Shown here: in pieces, positions 34,973 through 43,869 of the stretch
Layout: every line of letters starts with the position of its first letter
Position numbering within the stretch: the stretch's first letter is position 1
From: Phycisphaerae bacterium
Lineage (GTDB): Bacteria; Planctomycetota; Phycisphaerae; Sedimentisphaerales; Anaerobacaceae
Direction of reading: 5' to 3'
NCBI GenBank assembly: GCA_017993835.1
Contig: JAGOLX010000016.1
Coordinates: forward strand, 1 to 64,000
DNA length: 64,000 bases
Translations under genes and position numbers: made by a program
The notes under the pieces: model-generated
Database searches by the model: none
The model's input: only the letters and a program-made list of their open reading frames with translations
What the model was told of the DNA's origin: nothing

Positions 34973-36517
34973 TCATTGCACCTTGAACGGCTCCAATTGT
35001 GCGGTTGCCTTCTCGTTGGCGCCGTTCGCGTCGTCTTCGTCTATCGAGAAGTCCAGCTCCAACTGCCGACCGGACTCGACATCCCGGAATGCGCAGTGCA
35101 TTCGCTGGTTCAAGTCGTAGCTGTACGTCACCTGGATCGGGCGTTCCGCCGGACGGTCCGGCGGCAGTTCCAGGCTGTGTGTGGCGATCCGATTGACGTA
35201 GGCGGGGTCGGCGTCCTCGCCCTGCGTGATGGTGACCTCCACGCGCTTCTGGCCCTCGGAGACTGTGTAGAACGTCTGCGAGATCTCGCACGGCAGCGGC
35301 GTGTTCTTCTTCAGAATGATCCGGTTCTGCACGACCCGTCGCCCGGTCTCTTTGTCGATCGGGGCGCAGATCGTGCCGTAGCTGTGGTTGCACACGTCGG
35401 TCAGGCTGATGTCCTTGAGGCCCTCGCGGATTCCGGTCGCCACGTCGTCGGGATTCTGGCGGAGCTTCGTGATGCCTGCGTGCAGCGCGGCGCCGAGAGC
35501 GACGCACTCGTCCACGTTGATCGAGCACTCCGGCGGGAAGCCGAAGATCCCTTCGAGATGCGTGCGAATCAGGGGTATCCGCGTGCTGCCGCCGACCAGC
35601 AGGACGGTGGTCACGTCGGACGGTTTGATCCCTGCCTCGTCCAGGACTACTTCCACGAGCATGTCGGCCCGGGACACCAGGGGGGTGATTCCCTGCTCGA
35701 ACGCCTCGCGGCTGACCTCCCCTCGCATGCTGCCGGCGGGTCCGTACAGCATCGTCTTGGCCACTGGCCGGCGGGAGAGCGTCTTCTTGATGTCTTCCGC
35801 TTCATCCTCGTACTTGGCCCGATCCTCTTCCGTCGCGATCAAATCCGCGTTGAACTTGTCGCGGTACATCTTCTGCAGGAGTTCGAGCACGGTCCTGTCG
35901 AAGTCGATGCCGCCCAGGGCGTGGTCGCCCTGGGAACAGAGGATCTCCATGTCCAGACCCTTGACGTTCATGAGCGTGACGTCGAAGGTGCCGCCGCCCA
36001 GGTCATAGACCAGGACCCGCCCGGCGACGTTTTTGGTCGTCGCGTAGCACAGGGCCGCCGCGACCGGCTCGTTCACGATGCCGATCACGTTGAAGCCCGC
36101 GGCGGTGCCGGCGTCCATCGTCGCCTTGCGCCGAATCTCGTCGAAGTGCGCGGGCACCGAAATCACCGCATCGTGCATCTCACCGGCCTGGGCGGCGCCG
36201 TCCTGTCGGAGCTTCCTGAGGATCAGCGCGGACAGTTCCGTCGCGGTCCAGTTCTTGCCGTCGATGGACACCTTGAAGTCGGGATCGCCCATGTGACGCT
36301 TGACCCAGCGGACCGAACGCGATGCGTTGAGGTGTCGCGAGTTGAGGGCCTCCACGCCCACGCGGATGACGCCTCCGTCGTCCTCGTCGAAGAAGATCGC
36401 CGACGGCGTCAGCCGATCCCCGTCCGCATTCGGAACGATTTCCGGCTTGCCAATCGCGTTGAGCATGGCCAGGGACGAAAACGTGGTCCCGAGATCTATG
36501 CCGACGATGTTGCTCAT
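34973..36517 (-). CDS. Divergent lidless Hsp70 (DnaK-like) protein
   Basis: 514 residues against about 610-640 for DnaK. The ATPase domain (1-370) is well kept: GIDLGTTFSSLA, NEPVAAALCYA, VYDLGGGTFDV and LLVGGSTRIPLI. The conserved interdomain linker (DVLLLD in DnaK) is replaced by ISLTDV. A substrate-binding beta domain follows (about 378-492, NTPLPCEISQTFYTVSEGQ), but the alpha-helical lid is absent; the chain ends in a short acidic tail. Lidless Hsp70s bind and release clients fast or bind folded partners (family knowledge). Flanked by a GrpE-like membrane protein and a TerB/J-like protein in one minus-strand unit. This is unlikely to be the housekeeping dnaK. Confidence 0.9.
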   Translation of the reverse strand: MSNIVGIDLGTTFSSLAMLNAIGKPEIVPNADGDRLTPSAIFFDEDDGGVIRVGVEALNSRHLNASRSVRWVKRHMGDPDFKVSIDGKNWTATELSALILRKLRQDGAAQAGEMHDAVISVPAHFDEIRRKATMDAGTAAGFNVIGIVNEPVAAALCYATTKNVAGRVLVYDLGGGTFDVTLMNVKGLDMEILCSQGDHALGGIDFDRTVLELLQKMYRDKFNADLIATEEDRAKYEDEAEDIKKTLSRRPVAKTMLYGPAGSMRGEVSREAFEQGITPLVSRADMLVEVVLDEAGIKPSDVTTVLLVGGSTRIPLIRTHLEGIFGFPPECSINVDECVALGAALHAGITKLRQNPDDVATGIREGLKDISLTDVCNHSYGTICAPIDKETGRRVVQNRIILKKNTPLPCEISQTFYTVSEGQKRVEVTITQGEDADPAYVNRIATHSLELPPDRPAERPIQVTYSYDLNQRMHCAFRDVESGRQLELDFSIDEDDANGANEKATAQLEPFKVQ

Positions 36518-36574
36518 GTTATTCTCCTGTGTACAGCCAAGCCGTGCAGCGTCCCCTGGCGTGGATGCGACGCA

Positions 36575-38089
36575 TCACCCGAAAAGCCGGACCTGCGCGG
36601 TTCGAACCACCTTATAGTTCTCGTCGTCAATCATGTACCGATACCCCGGTCGAAGGACCTGGGCAATCCTGCCGGCCTCTTCGGGCTTGTGGGCAGGCTG
36701 TTTCTCCCTCACCGCTTCCGCGAGCTTCTCCTGCCCGCGGTACTCGCTGTTGAGTTCGGGTTTGAACTGCTCGATCCCGCTGGATTCCATCGCGAATAGC
36801 AGTTCGTCGCGGACCTCCTCCAGGTAGATCAGATCGTCGCAGTCCTTGGGCGGATTGTCGATCCGACTCTCGATGTTGTCGATGCAGCGGATGACCCGCA
36901 GGCCGAACGTCCGGATAATGCCCCAGTCGTAGCCGTCCTGGAGTTTCTCCACGCGGTCCTGTTGGCAGGCTGCGTACTCGCGAATGGCCGACACCTGCTG
37001 GGCCAGTTCTTTGAGCGTGTTGCTCAGAGGTTCCGATCGCTCCCGTGTGGCCTGCTGGACGCTCTGTGCGACCTCCTTGAACTCGGCGATCTGTTTCTGC
37101 AGACCCTCCGCCTGCTCCTTCAGGGTGTTCTCCACCGCGGCCTCGTTCGCGTGGGTGGGAGCTGCCGTTGTCTTCACTCGGGGCGTCAACTGCGGCTCCC
37201 GCGGGACGGCGACGATCGAGGGTTCGGCCTGCCCCTGGACCGACCATTGCGCCTCGGCCGACCACTCCGTCTCCTGCGAGGGTTCGTCCGCCAGCAGGAC
37301 AGCGACGCCGGTCTCCTCCTCGACAGTCTGGACCGCCGTCGAGGTGCGTCCCATTCTCGCACGGGCCGCCACGAGGGGCGAAAGAAACTCCTCGCCCGCC
37401 AGGGGGTGTGGCGGCGACGAGTCGCCGCCTTGGTAGGCTGCGGCCGATTCCGACAGGGCCAGTCGTCTGCGTCCCTGCCGGGGCCGTTCCTCCGGCGGGG
37501 GAAGCTCCTCGACGGGTTCTTCGGGCTCGATGTCCATTAGTTCGGGTTGCGGCGAGGGTTCGGGGTCGCTTCGAGGAACTCGCCGTCGCAGCCTCCGGAC
37601 GGTCCTGACGAACGTCCGAAGCGTCCAGAAGACGGCGCACAGGACGAAGAGGACGCCGCCGATGGACAGGCACACGGCGGAGATGATCTGCACGATCTCC
37701 ACCTGTTCCTTCTGCTTCTTATACTGCTCGACCTCGTTCTGCCAACCGGGGCCGTAGAGGATGTCCGCGATGTCGCCGGGGTCCATCTGTCCTGCAGCCA
37801 GCTTCTCCAGGTCCGCTCGAAGTCGGGCCTGCTGCTCGCTGGCGAGCTGCTCCGCTGTCTTGTCCTGGCGGTCCTTGTCCAGCTCCAGGACGAGCTGATT
37901 CTGCTGCTCCGGACTGAGCTGGTACCACCGCCCGTACTTCTCGAGGTACTCCTCGGGGCCCAGCGATCTCTTGACTCCCGGGGCGGGGGCCTGTGCCTCT
38001 TCCGTCTGCGCCTCGCGGTAGACCCACGCCGTGGCGAGACCGCCAACGAGCAGCAGAGCCAATCCCAGGATCACACACTTCTGGAGCAT
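36575..38089 (-). CDS. Membrane-anchored GrpE-like protein
   Basis: 504 residues from ATG 38089 (an in-frame TTG at 38107 is the alternative). Two membrane segments (about 4-22, CVILGLALLLVGGLATAW; about 132-152, IISAVCLSIGGVLFVLCAVF) enclose a Gln/Glu-rich helical, probably periplasmic loop. A long acidic, Pro-rich cytoplasmic linker leads to a coiled coil (about 310-365). A C-terminal region follows the GrpE pattern: DWGIIRTFGLRVIRCIDNIE, LLFAMESSGIEQFKPELNSE, then GRIAQVLRPGYRY and a final RTAQVRLFG. GrpE is the nucleotide-exchange factor of DnaK. It stands 57 bases upstream of the lidless Hsp70 gene, so it probably ties that chaperone to the membrane. Confidence 0.7.
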   Translation of the reverse strand: MLQKCVILGLALLLVGGLATAWVYREAQTEEAQAPAPGVKRSLGPEEYLEKYGRWYQLSPEQQNQLVLELDKDRQDKTAEQLASEQQARLRADLEKLAAGQMDPGDIADILYGPGWQNEVEQYKKQKEQVEIVQIISAVCLSIGGVLFVLCAVFWTLRTFVRTVRRLRRRVPRSDPEPSPQPELMDIEPEEPVEELPPPEERPRQGRRRLALSESAAAYQGGDSSPPHPLAGEEFLSPLVAARARMGRTSTAVQTVEEETGVAVLLADEPSQETEWSAEAQWSVQGQAEPSIVAVPREPQLTPRVKTTAAPTHANEAAVENTLKEQAEGLQKQIAEFKEVAQSVQQATRERSEPLSNTLKELAQQVSAIREYAACQQDRVEKLQDGYDWGIIRTFGLRVIRCIDNIESRIDNPPKDCDDLIYLEEVRDELLFAMESSGIEQFKPELNSEYRGQEKLAEAVREKQPAHKPEEAGRIAQVLRPGYRYMIDDENYKVVRTAQVRLFG

Positions 38090-38439
38090 GGTTACGTCAG
38101 TTCCCAAATTCTATTGAAGCCAATCTGCCTATTCAATCGGCTCTCCCGACGAGCCAATTGAGCAGGTCCTGTCGTGGATGCCGGGTCCCGGACACGAGGT
38201 TTCGTGCCCTGGCACGGTTCCTGTGCCGATAACCCGGCCGTCCTGTGACAAGAAGGCTTTGCGACGGGGCGGTCTCCGCCCACAGTCACGTAAAATATAA
38301 GAAACGCGGTTTCCCCGCCAAACGGGGTCGAACGAGCGGACGAATGCGGGAAAAATTGCGAGAGCGGGCCATCGTCCTATAACGGACGGAATCTGCAGCG
38401 TTGCGCAGAAAGTGTCGTCGAATCTTGCACAAAAACCCC
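38090..38439. other. Intergenic stretch upstream of tRNA-Lys
   Basis: No gene is supported. Apart from a short GGCAC/GTGCC hairpin (about 38212-38228) and an AT-rich patch around 38290-38310, I see no structure. The promoter of the chaperone unit should lie here, but no convincing boxes were found on the minus strand. Confidence 0.4.
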
Positions 38440-38468
38440 TTGCAATCCCCCCGACGAGGTGGTACACT
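38440..38468 (+). promoter_or_regulatory. Promoter of tRNA-Lys
   Basis: TTGCAA at 38440-38445, 17 bases, TACACT at 38463-38468; the tRNA starts 57 bases past the -10. Confidence 0.7.
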
Positions 38469-38524
38469 TCCCGTTCTGGTGCCAAGGGCGCACCGAGATC
38501 CTCCGGCCTCGGCCGGCGGATTCC

Positions 38525-38597
38525 GGGTGATTAGCTCAATCGGTAGAGCAGCTGACTCTTAATCAGCAGGTCGAAGGTTCGACTCCTTCATCACCCA
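38525..38597 (+). tRNA. trnK: tRNA-Lys (anticodon CTT)
   Basis: Cloverleaf of 73 bases: acceptor GGGTGAT with ATCACCC, discriminator A, D arm around GCTCAATCGGTAGAGC, anticodon stem GCTGA/TCAGC with loop CTCTTAA (anticodon CTT), T loop TTCGACT. CCA is not encoded. Confidence 0.95.
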
Positions 38598-38840
38598 CTC
38601 CTGCGTGAGGAAGGGCGGGTTCCTGTGCTAAGACATGTTTTGTCTTGGGCTTATGATGCCCTTTCCGGCCCCCGGTGGGAGGAGATACAGCGCGACGGGA
38701 GGGCGGTTCGTTTCCGGACTTAGGTCTTTACAACGGGCCCGCATTTCGTAAGATAAATGTTTTTGCCGCCGGTCGGTCGAGCGATGGACGTACCTGTGAG
38801 CCACGCCCCCGGCGACGTGAACCAGGAGTTGGGACGCAGT

Positions 38841-40406
38841 ATGACAAGAGTTGCGCTGTACGATACGACGTTACGCGACGGCATGCAGGCCGAAGGGGTC
38901 AGTTTCTCTCTGGAGGACAAGCTGGCCATCGCGAAATGGCTGGACGGCCTGGGTCTGGACTACGTCGAGGGGGGCTACGCCGCCTCCAACCCCAAGGAGA
39001 TGCAGTTCTTCCAGGAAGTGGCCAAACTCGGGCTGAAGAACTCGAGGATCGCCGCCTTCGGCAGCACGCGCCGGGCCGATTGCGGCGTGGGCGACGATCT
39101 GTCGCTCAATTCCATCGTCGCTTGTCAGTCGCCGGCGGCCACGATCGTCGGCAAGACCTGGGACCTGCACGTCCAGCACGTGCTCAACTGCTCCCTCGAC
39201 GAGAACCTGACGATTTGCTCCGAGTCCGTGCGATATCTCAAGCAGAAGGGGATCGAGGCGATTTTCGACGCGGAGCACTTCTTCGACGGCTACAAGGAGA
39301 ACCCCGAGTACACCATGAAGGTGCTCCAGGCGGCTGCGGAAGGGGGCGCCGACGCGCTGGTTTTGTGCGATACGAACGGCGGATCGCTGCCGGAGCAGAT
39401 CTTCGAGATTACCCAGCAGGTCTGTCAGGCTTTTGGCTCGCTGGTCGTCGGCATCCACACGCACAACGACTCCGATTGTGCCACCGCCAATTCGCTGGCC
39501 GCGGTCCGCGCGGGCGCCCGCCAGGTCCAGGGCACGATCAACGGGATGGGCGAGCGGTGCGGCAACGCGGACCTGTGCTCGGTGATTCCCGGCCTGACCC
39601 TCAAGATGGGCTTTGAGGCCCTGAGCCCGGAGAAGATGCGGATGTTGACGGAGACCTCGCGGTTCATCTACGAGATCGGCAACGTCGCGCCGGTGACGAA
39701 CCTGCCCTACGTGGGCGACAGCGCCTTCGCCCACAAGGCGGGTCTGCACGTTGACGCCCTCCGCAAGAGCAAGCGGACCTACGAGCATATCGATCCGCAA
39801 CTGGTCGGCAACGAGCGGCGGTTCCTGATCTCGGAACTCAGCGGCAAGTCGAACGTCCTGGCGGAGATGGAGAAGGCCCAACTGGCCCAGGACCCGAAGC
39901 TCGCTCGCAAGATTCTCTCTCGCGTGCAGGATCTGGAGAACCAGGGCTACCAGTTCGAAGCGGCCAACGCCAGCTTCGACCTGTTGACCAAGAAGGTGAT
40001 CGGCACGTACAAGCCCTCCTTCGAGCTGATCGAGTATCACGTGGAGGTGGAGAAGCGAAAGAATGGTGAGATCCTCACGGAGTCCACCGTCAAGCTCAGG
40101 GTGGGCGACAAGGTCGAGCACGTGGTGGCGGAGGGTGATGGTCCGGTCAACGCCCTGGACGCCGCGTTGCGCAAGTCGCTGGAGAACTCCTATCCCTGCA
40201 TCCGCGAGGTGCGTCTGATCGACTACAAGGTCCGCGTGGTCAACGGCAAGGCCGGGACCGCCGCGAGGGTTCGCGTCGTGATTGAGTCCCGAGACAAGCA
40301 GTCCCTCTGGGGCACGGTGGGGGTCTCCGAGAATATCATCGAGGCAAGCTGGCTGGCGCTCGTGGACAGCGTCGAGTACAAGATCCACCGGGCGGCGGCA
40401 CAGTAG
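38841..40406 (+). CDS. cimA: (R)-citramalate synthase
   Basis: Condenses pyruvate with acetyl-CoA to citramalate, the threonine-independent entry to isoleucine. 521 residues. It starts with VALYDTTLRDGMQAEGVSFS (catalytic Arg-Asp of the HMGL-like TIM barrel), then GIHTHNDSDCATANSLAAV (metal-binding His-x-His) and QGTINGMGERCGNADLCSV. The C-terminal LeuA-type regulatory domain (about 400-515) carries AALRKSLE and VESRDK-like endings. Length and the NGMGER/HTHND set fit CimA and related 2-isopropylmalate synthases; the long insert-free N-terminus favours CimA. ATG 38841 is preferred to an in-frame start 84 bases upstream, because homology begins there. Confidence 0.9.
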   Translation: MTRVALYDTTLRDGMQAEGVSFSLEDKLAIAKWLDGLGLDYVEGGYAASNPKEMQFFQEVAKLGLKNSRIAAFGSTRRADCGVGDDLSLNSIVACQSPAATIVGKTWDLHVQHVLNCSLDENLTICSESVRYLKQKGIEAIFDAEHFFDGYKENPEYTMKVLQAAAEGGADALVLCDTNGGSLPEQIFEITQQVCQAFGSLVVGIHTHNDSDCATANSLAAVRAGARQVQGTINGMGERCGNADLCSVIPGLTLKMGFEALSPEKMRMLTETSRFIYEIGNVAPVTNLPYVGDSAFAHKAGLHVDALRKSKRTYEHIDPQLVGNERRFLISELSGKSNVLAEMEKAQLAQDPKLARKILSRVQDLENQGYQFEAANASFDLLTKKVIGTYKPSFELIEYHVEVEKRKNGEILTESTVKLRVGDKVEHVVAEGDGPVNALDAALRKSLENSYPCIREVRLIDYKVRVVNGKAGTAARVRVVIESRDKQSLWGTVGVSENIIEASWLALVDSVEYKIHRAAAQ

Positions 40407-40430
40407 TCCGGCTGTTCGTTTCAAAAGGAC

Positions 40431-40468
40431 ACAGGTCCCGGAGGGTTGCGCGACCCTGAGGGACCTGT
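40431..40468 (+). terminator. Terminator of cimA
   Basis: ACAGGTCCC (40431-40439) pairs with GGGACCTGT (40460-40468), with an inner AGGGT/ACCCT stem. TTGGCTTTTCG follows. It begins 25 bases after the stop codon. Confidence 0.75.
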
Positions 40469-40501
40469 TGGCTTTTCGCACGTCGCTTTGGAGTCCTGGT
40501 C

Positions 40502-41227
40502 CTACTCCGTGTGGACGACTTCCTGGACCGCGGTCTGCTGTCTCCGCTTGCGGCGGTTGACTGTTCTGCGGTCCGGACCCGGCACCGGCTGCTCATCGGC
40601 GGCCACCTGAAGCACCTCTGCTGCGGTAGCGGCGAATCCATCGGCACCAATCTCTTCCCACAGGCCCTCGGCTCGGTTGAATAGTCCGCCGGAAACGACG
40701 ATCCGCATGTCCGGCCAGGCATTGACGGATCGCACCCGGTCGATCAGCCGACGGATATCGGGCGCCTGTTTCGGCGTCGTCCCGTAGACCAGCAGCACGT
40801 CCGGGGCGTACTCGTTGATGTACTCGAAGATATCGTCGTTGGACAGCCCGCCGCCCAGGAATCGCACCTGCCAGCCGTCGCTCTCGAACAGATCCGCAAT
40901 CATCTGCGCGCCCAGCTCCTGCAGCTCCTCGCGGGAGCAGCAGACCGCGGCCTTCTTGTGTTTTGCGGGCCGGCGGGGCAGCTTGTTCTGCAGTTGATCG
41001 ACGATCGTGCGGTTGATTCGCGTCGCCAGGTGCTCCTGCACGGACGTGATCCGATCCGCGCGAGACAGACGCTCGATCTCGCTCATCACCGGCCAGATCA
41101 GGTGCAGGTAAACCGAGTTGGCGGGCACGCCTCGCTGCATCGTCTCCTCAATGATGGAGCGGCAGGAGGCGCGATCCCCATGGAGCAGGGCTTCGAGATA
41201 GCGGGCAAGTACTTCATCCTTAACCAT
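40502..41227 (-). CDS. B12-binding-domain protein lacking the cobalamin-ligating His
   Basis: 241 residues; ATG 41227 has AAGGAG 7 bases upstream, better than the in-frame ATG at 41245. Residues about 1-85 are a helical cap of the B12-binding_2 type (SVQEHLATRINRTIVDQL). Residues about 95-210 are the Rossmann-like cobalamin domain (GWQVRFLGGGLSNDDIF, DVLLVYGTTP, MRIVVSGGLF). The motif DxHxxG reads ELQELG, so Gln replaces the lower-ligand His. The last 30 residues are basic (DRRTVNRRKRRQQ). CarH-like regulators use this fold as a light or B12 sensor, but no MerR helix-turn-helix is fused here. A B12-independent or signalling role is inferred. Confidence 0.78.
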   Translation of the reverse strand: MVKDEVLARYLEALLHGDRASCRSIIEETMQRGVPANSVYLHLIWPVMSEIERLSRADRITSVQEHLATRINRTIVDQLQNKLPRRPAKHKKAAVCCSREELQELGAQMIADLFESDGWQVRFLGGGLSNDDIFEYINEYAPDVLLVYGTTPKQAPDIRRLIDRVRSVNAWPDMRIVVSGGLFNRAEGLWEEIGADGFAATAAEVLQVAADEQPVPGPDRRTVNRRKRRQQTAVQEVVHTE

Positions 41228-41577
41228 TCGATTCTCCTTTGTCATCCTTTACAGTTTCACGCCGGGCGTTCGGAAATATGCGTAATGCTGAACCTCTGTT
41301 GTGTGTGAATCTGGGTAATATAAACTTGTCTGGAGTGGTATCGGAGAGCGCCATCAGAAAACTTGAGTGAAACTAGGAAAGCTTGGGTAAATGGATTGCT
41401 CGTGTTGCTCCAGCGGCCGTCTGTCGAAATCCCGCAAGTTCTGATCGGCGGGCCGGTCCCGGCGGCGTCTGCCGAGGTCTTGACGACTAGTCCGAAAATA
41501 AGACTGTTCGTTTCATCTCCGCAAGCGGGACTGGCCGTCGTGAACCGGCCGCAGCATGGATGAAGGCGCGATTTCCC
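41228..41577. other. AT-richer intergenic stretch
   Basis: No gene is supported. The first 150 bases are clearly less GC-rich than the surroundings (AATATAAACTTG near 41318). They should contain the promoter of the minus-strand B12-domain gene, though no clean boxes could be fixed. Confidence 0.4.
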
Positions 41578-41875
41578 TTGTAATCCCCTCCAGGCGGGGG
41601 TATAAGAGACTATATGGTGTTGAGGCTGAAGCCGTTCTCAGACGGTGCAGTGGTAGTGCAGAGGCACGCGCGGGGGAATCACATGGGGAGGCCCGCTGTT
41701 CGAAGTCCGTGATGGTGTTTGTACCGGCGCCTGCGCAAGGGCGGATCTTGCCGCGTCGCAGGGTGCTTGTAGGACCATATCTCTTGACAGTGAGCTGACG
41801 CGCGAACGGGATTCCTGGCGTGTGGCCGGGGCGATCCTTCGTGCATCATCGTCGAGGACTTGAAGGAGGACACGC
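41578..41875 (+). promoter_or_regulatory. Promoter and long leader of the CBM9 surface-protein gene
   Basis: TTGTAA at 41578-41583, 17 bases, TATAAG at 41601-41606 make a strong promoter. The predicted start near 41613 leaves a leader of about 260 bases. It contains a D-arm-like and a T-arm-like segment (TGCAGTGGTAGTGCA near 41645; GTTCGAAGTCCG near 41697) that do not close into a tRNA. It lacks the AAGGAGGTG element seen in the other three surface-protein leaders. Confidence 0.5.
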
Positions 41876-43681
41876 ATGGACACGAGAGCATGGCATCCGA
41901 TTGTGGCGATCCTGGCAATGGCTCTGTGCATCCCGGCGTGGGGGCAGAAGGCCAGCAACCCCACCCCTGCGGACGGAGACGTGTATGTGGAAGCGCCCTG
42001 GTTTCAGTGGACTGCCGGGCTGGGAGCGGCGACGCACAATCTCTATATCGGAACGGATCCCGACCTGGGCCCGGAGGACCTTGTCATGTCCGGTTTGACC
42101 GCCGCGGCGTGGTGGCATTTCCCCGGCATCACAGCCGGCACTACCTACTACTGGCGCGTGGACGAGGTGGAGGGCGATGGTGTGACGATCCATACAGGCG
42201 ACGTCTGGACCTTCCTGGCATGGCCGCGGACCGCGTTCCTGCCCGATCCCGCAGACAGGAGCAACATCGCCGCCCTGACGCCGGACCTGACGTGGCTGGA
42301 AGGCCAGGTGGCCCAGGAGCACCACGTGTACTTCGGCTCGACGCGAGCTGCCGTGGCCGCGGGCGATCCGGAGACGGACAAGGGCGTCTTCGACGATCCC
42401 AACTACGCGCCGGGCGAACTGGAGTCCCTGACCACCTACTTCTGGCGGGTGGACGAGATCCTACCCATGGATGAGATCGTGACCGGCGAGGTCTGGAGCT
42501 TCACGACGGTCCTGCCGGTGGACGACTTCGAGAGCTACACGGAAGTCGAGGGCAATCGGCTCTACGAGTTCTGGATCGACGGCGTCACGAACGGCACGGG
42601 CTCCTATGTCGGCTATGAGAACGCCAGCAACGGGACGTTCGGGGAGACCGTCATCGTCCACACGGGGTTCCAGTCGATGCCGCTGACGTACGACAACACC
42701 AAGACGCCGTACTACAGCGAGGTCGAGTATCCCTTCGACGGATCTCAGGATTGGACGGTCGACGATGTGAACGAGATAGTTGTTTACGTCCGCGGCAACG
42801 GTGAAAGCATTGCGGATTTCAAAATCAACTACGTGAGCGCACCGCCGCTGATCGACGGACAGGTCGATGAGGTCTGGGCATCGGTTGCAGCGTATCCGAT
42901 CACAACCCTCATTGATGGCGCCGAGATCGACTCGCCAGCCGATGCCTCGGGGCAGTTCCGTGTCCTTTGCGACAACGACTATCTCTATGCCTTGGTCGAC
43001 ATCAACGATGCGACACTGAAGAATGATTCCGCTTCCGCCTACCTCGACGATAGCGTTGAGTTCTACGTCGATGGTGACAACACAAAGAAAGAACCGGGGC
43101 TGAGCGGGAACAACCGCCAGTACACCTTCGGGTGGACGGCCACCGACATCCAGGGCACCAACACGAACACCACTGACGTCGCGCACGCGCAGGTCAATAC
43201 ACCCGGCGGCTGGAGGATCGAGCTGAAGTTTCCCTGGCAGTCGCTTATGGGCACCAGCGCCCCCGCGGGCAAGCTCATCGGGGTCGATTGCTTCTACAAC
43301 GACGACGACGACGGTGCCGATACTCGTGAGTCACAGATTGCCTGGCATTCGACGGTGGGAAATGACTGGCAGACGCCTGCGAGTTGGGGCACGGCCTTCG
43401 TGGCGCCGTCGACCGCGACCACCGAAGCAGATCAGCTCTATGTTGTGGTCCGCGATGCCTCCAATCATACGGCCACCGTAGTGAGTGCGGACCCCGAGAT
43501 CATCAAGACAGGCGATTGGGTTCCGTGGCGGATTCCGCTCACGGATTTCGCAGGGGTGAATTTGGCGACGGTTCGTAAACTGTACATCGGCGTCGGCGAT
43601 CGCGACAACCCCGTGCCGGGCGGCAAGAGCACCATCTACTTCGATGATGTCTTCCTGACTCGGCCCGCGTCCGAGGAGTAG
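41876..43681 (+). CDS. Secreted modular surface protein with inserted CBM9-like domain
   Basis: 601 residues; AAGGAGG lies 6 bases before the ATG and the signal peptide ends near IPAWGQ. Two FN3-like repeats (about 26-115 and 118-212, YYWRVDE and YFWRVDE) lead to the shared C-terminal beta domain (214-308 and 515-592). Between VVYVRGNGES and ADQLYVVVRD sits a CBM9-like domain (about 312-512; PLIDGQVDEVWAS, DDSVEFYVDGDN, NNRQYTFGW, DCFYNDDDDGADTRE). Similar CBM9 domains bind sugar ends in xylanases. The same CBM9 type occurs in the protein ending at 58831. Its place inside the host domain matches the insert site of the protein ending at 29032. Confidence 0.85.
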   Translation: MDTRAWHPIVAILAMALCIPAWGQKASNPTPADGDVYVEAPWFQWTAGLGAATHNLYIGTDPDLGPEDLVMSGLTAAAWWHFPGITAGTTYYWRVDEVEGDGVTIHTGDVWTFLAWPRTAFLPDPADRSNIAALTPDLTWLEGQVAQEHHVYFGSTRAAVAAGDPETDKGVFDDPNYAPGELESLTTYFWRVDEILPMDEIVTGEVWSFTTVLPVDDFESYTEVEGNRLYEFWIDGVTNGTGSYVGYENASNGTFGETVIVHTGFQSMPLTYDNTKTPYYSEVEYPFDGSQDWTVDDVNEIVVYVRGNGESIADFKINYVSAPPLIDGQVDEVWASVAAYPITTLIDGAEIDSPADASGQFRVLCDNDYLYALVDINDATLKNDSASAYLDDSVEFYVDGDNTKKEPGLSGNNRQYTFGWTATDIQGTNTNTTDVAHAQVNTPGGWRIELKFPWQSLMGTSAPAGKLIGVDCFYNDDDDGADTRESQIAWHSTVGNDWQTPASWGTAFVAPSTATTEADQLYVVVRDASNHTATVVSADPEIIKTGDWVPWRIPLTDFAGVNLATVRKLYIGVGDRDNPVPGGKSTIYFDDVFLTRPASEE

Positions 43682-43695
43682 ACGAGAGGAGTATC

Positions 43696-43733
43696 ACGGG
43701 GCCCGTTTCCATGTGCGACGGGCCCCGTTTTTC
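43696..43733 (+). terminator. Terminator of the CBM9 surface-protein gene
   Basis: A perfect 11-bp stem (ACGGGGCCCGT 43696-43706 with ACGGGCCCCGT 43718-43728) runs directly into a T run. Classic intrinsic terminator. Confidence 0.9.
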
Positions 43734-43869
43734 ATGTTCTCACTCTGCAGCGGGCGCCATCCATCCCCATCGTCGCCAGGTTCCCATTGTTTTGGGCCGG
43801 GGATGGAGGTATCGTAGGGGGTGTCCCGCAGGTGCGGATGGTTCGCTTATGTGACGGAGTGAGAATCGA

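Noticed and set aside
41638-41715. tRNA-like segment with D-arm- and T-arm-like sequences
   Set aside because: The acceptor ends pair over only about 4 bases and no 5-bp anticodon stem with a 7-base loop can be formed.
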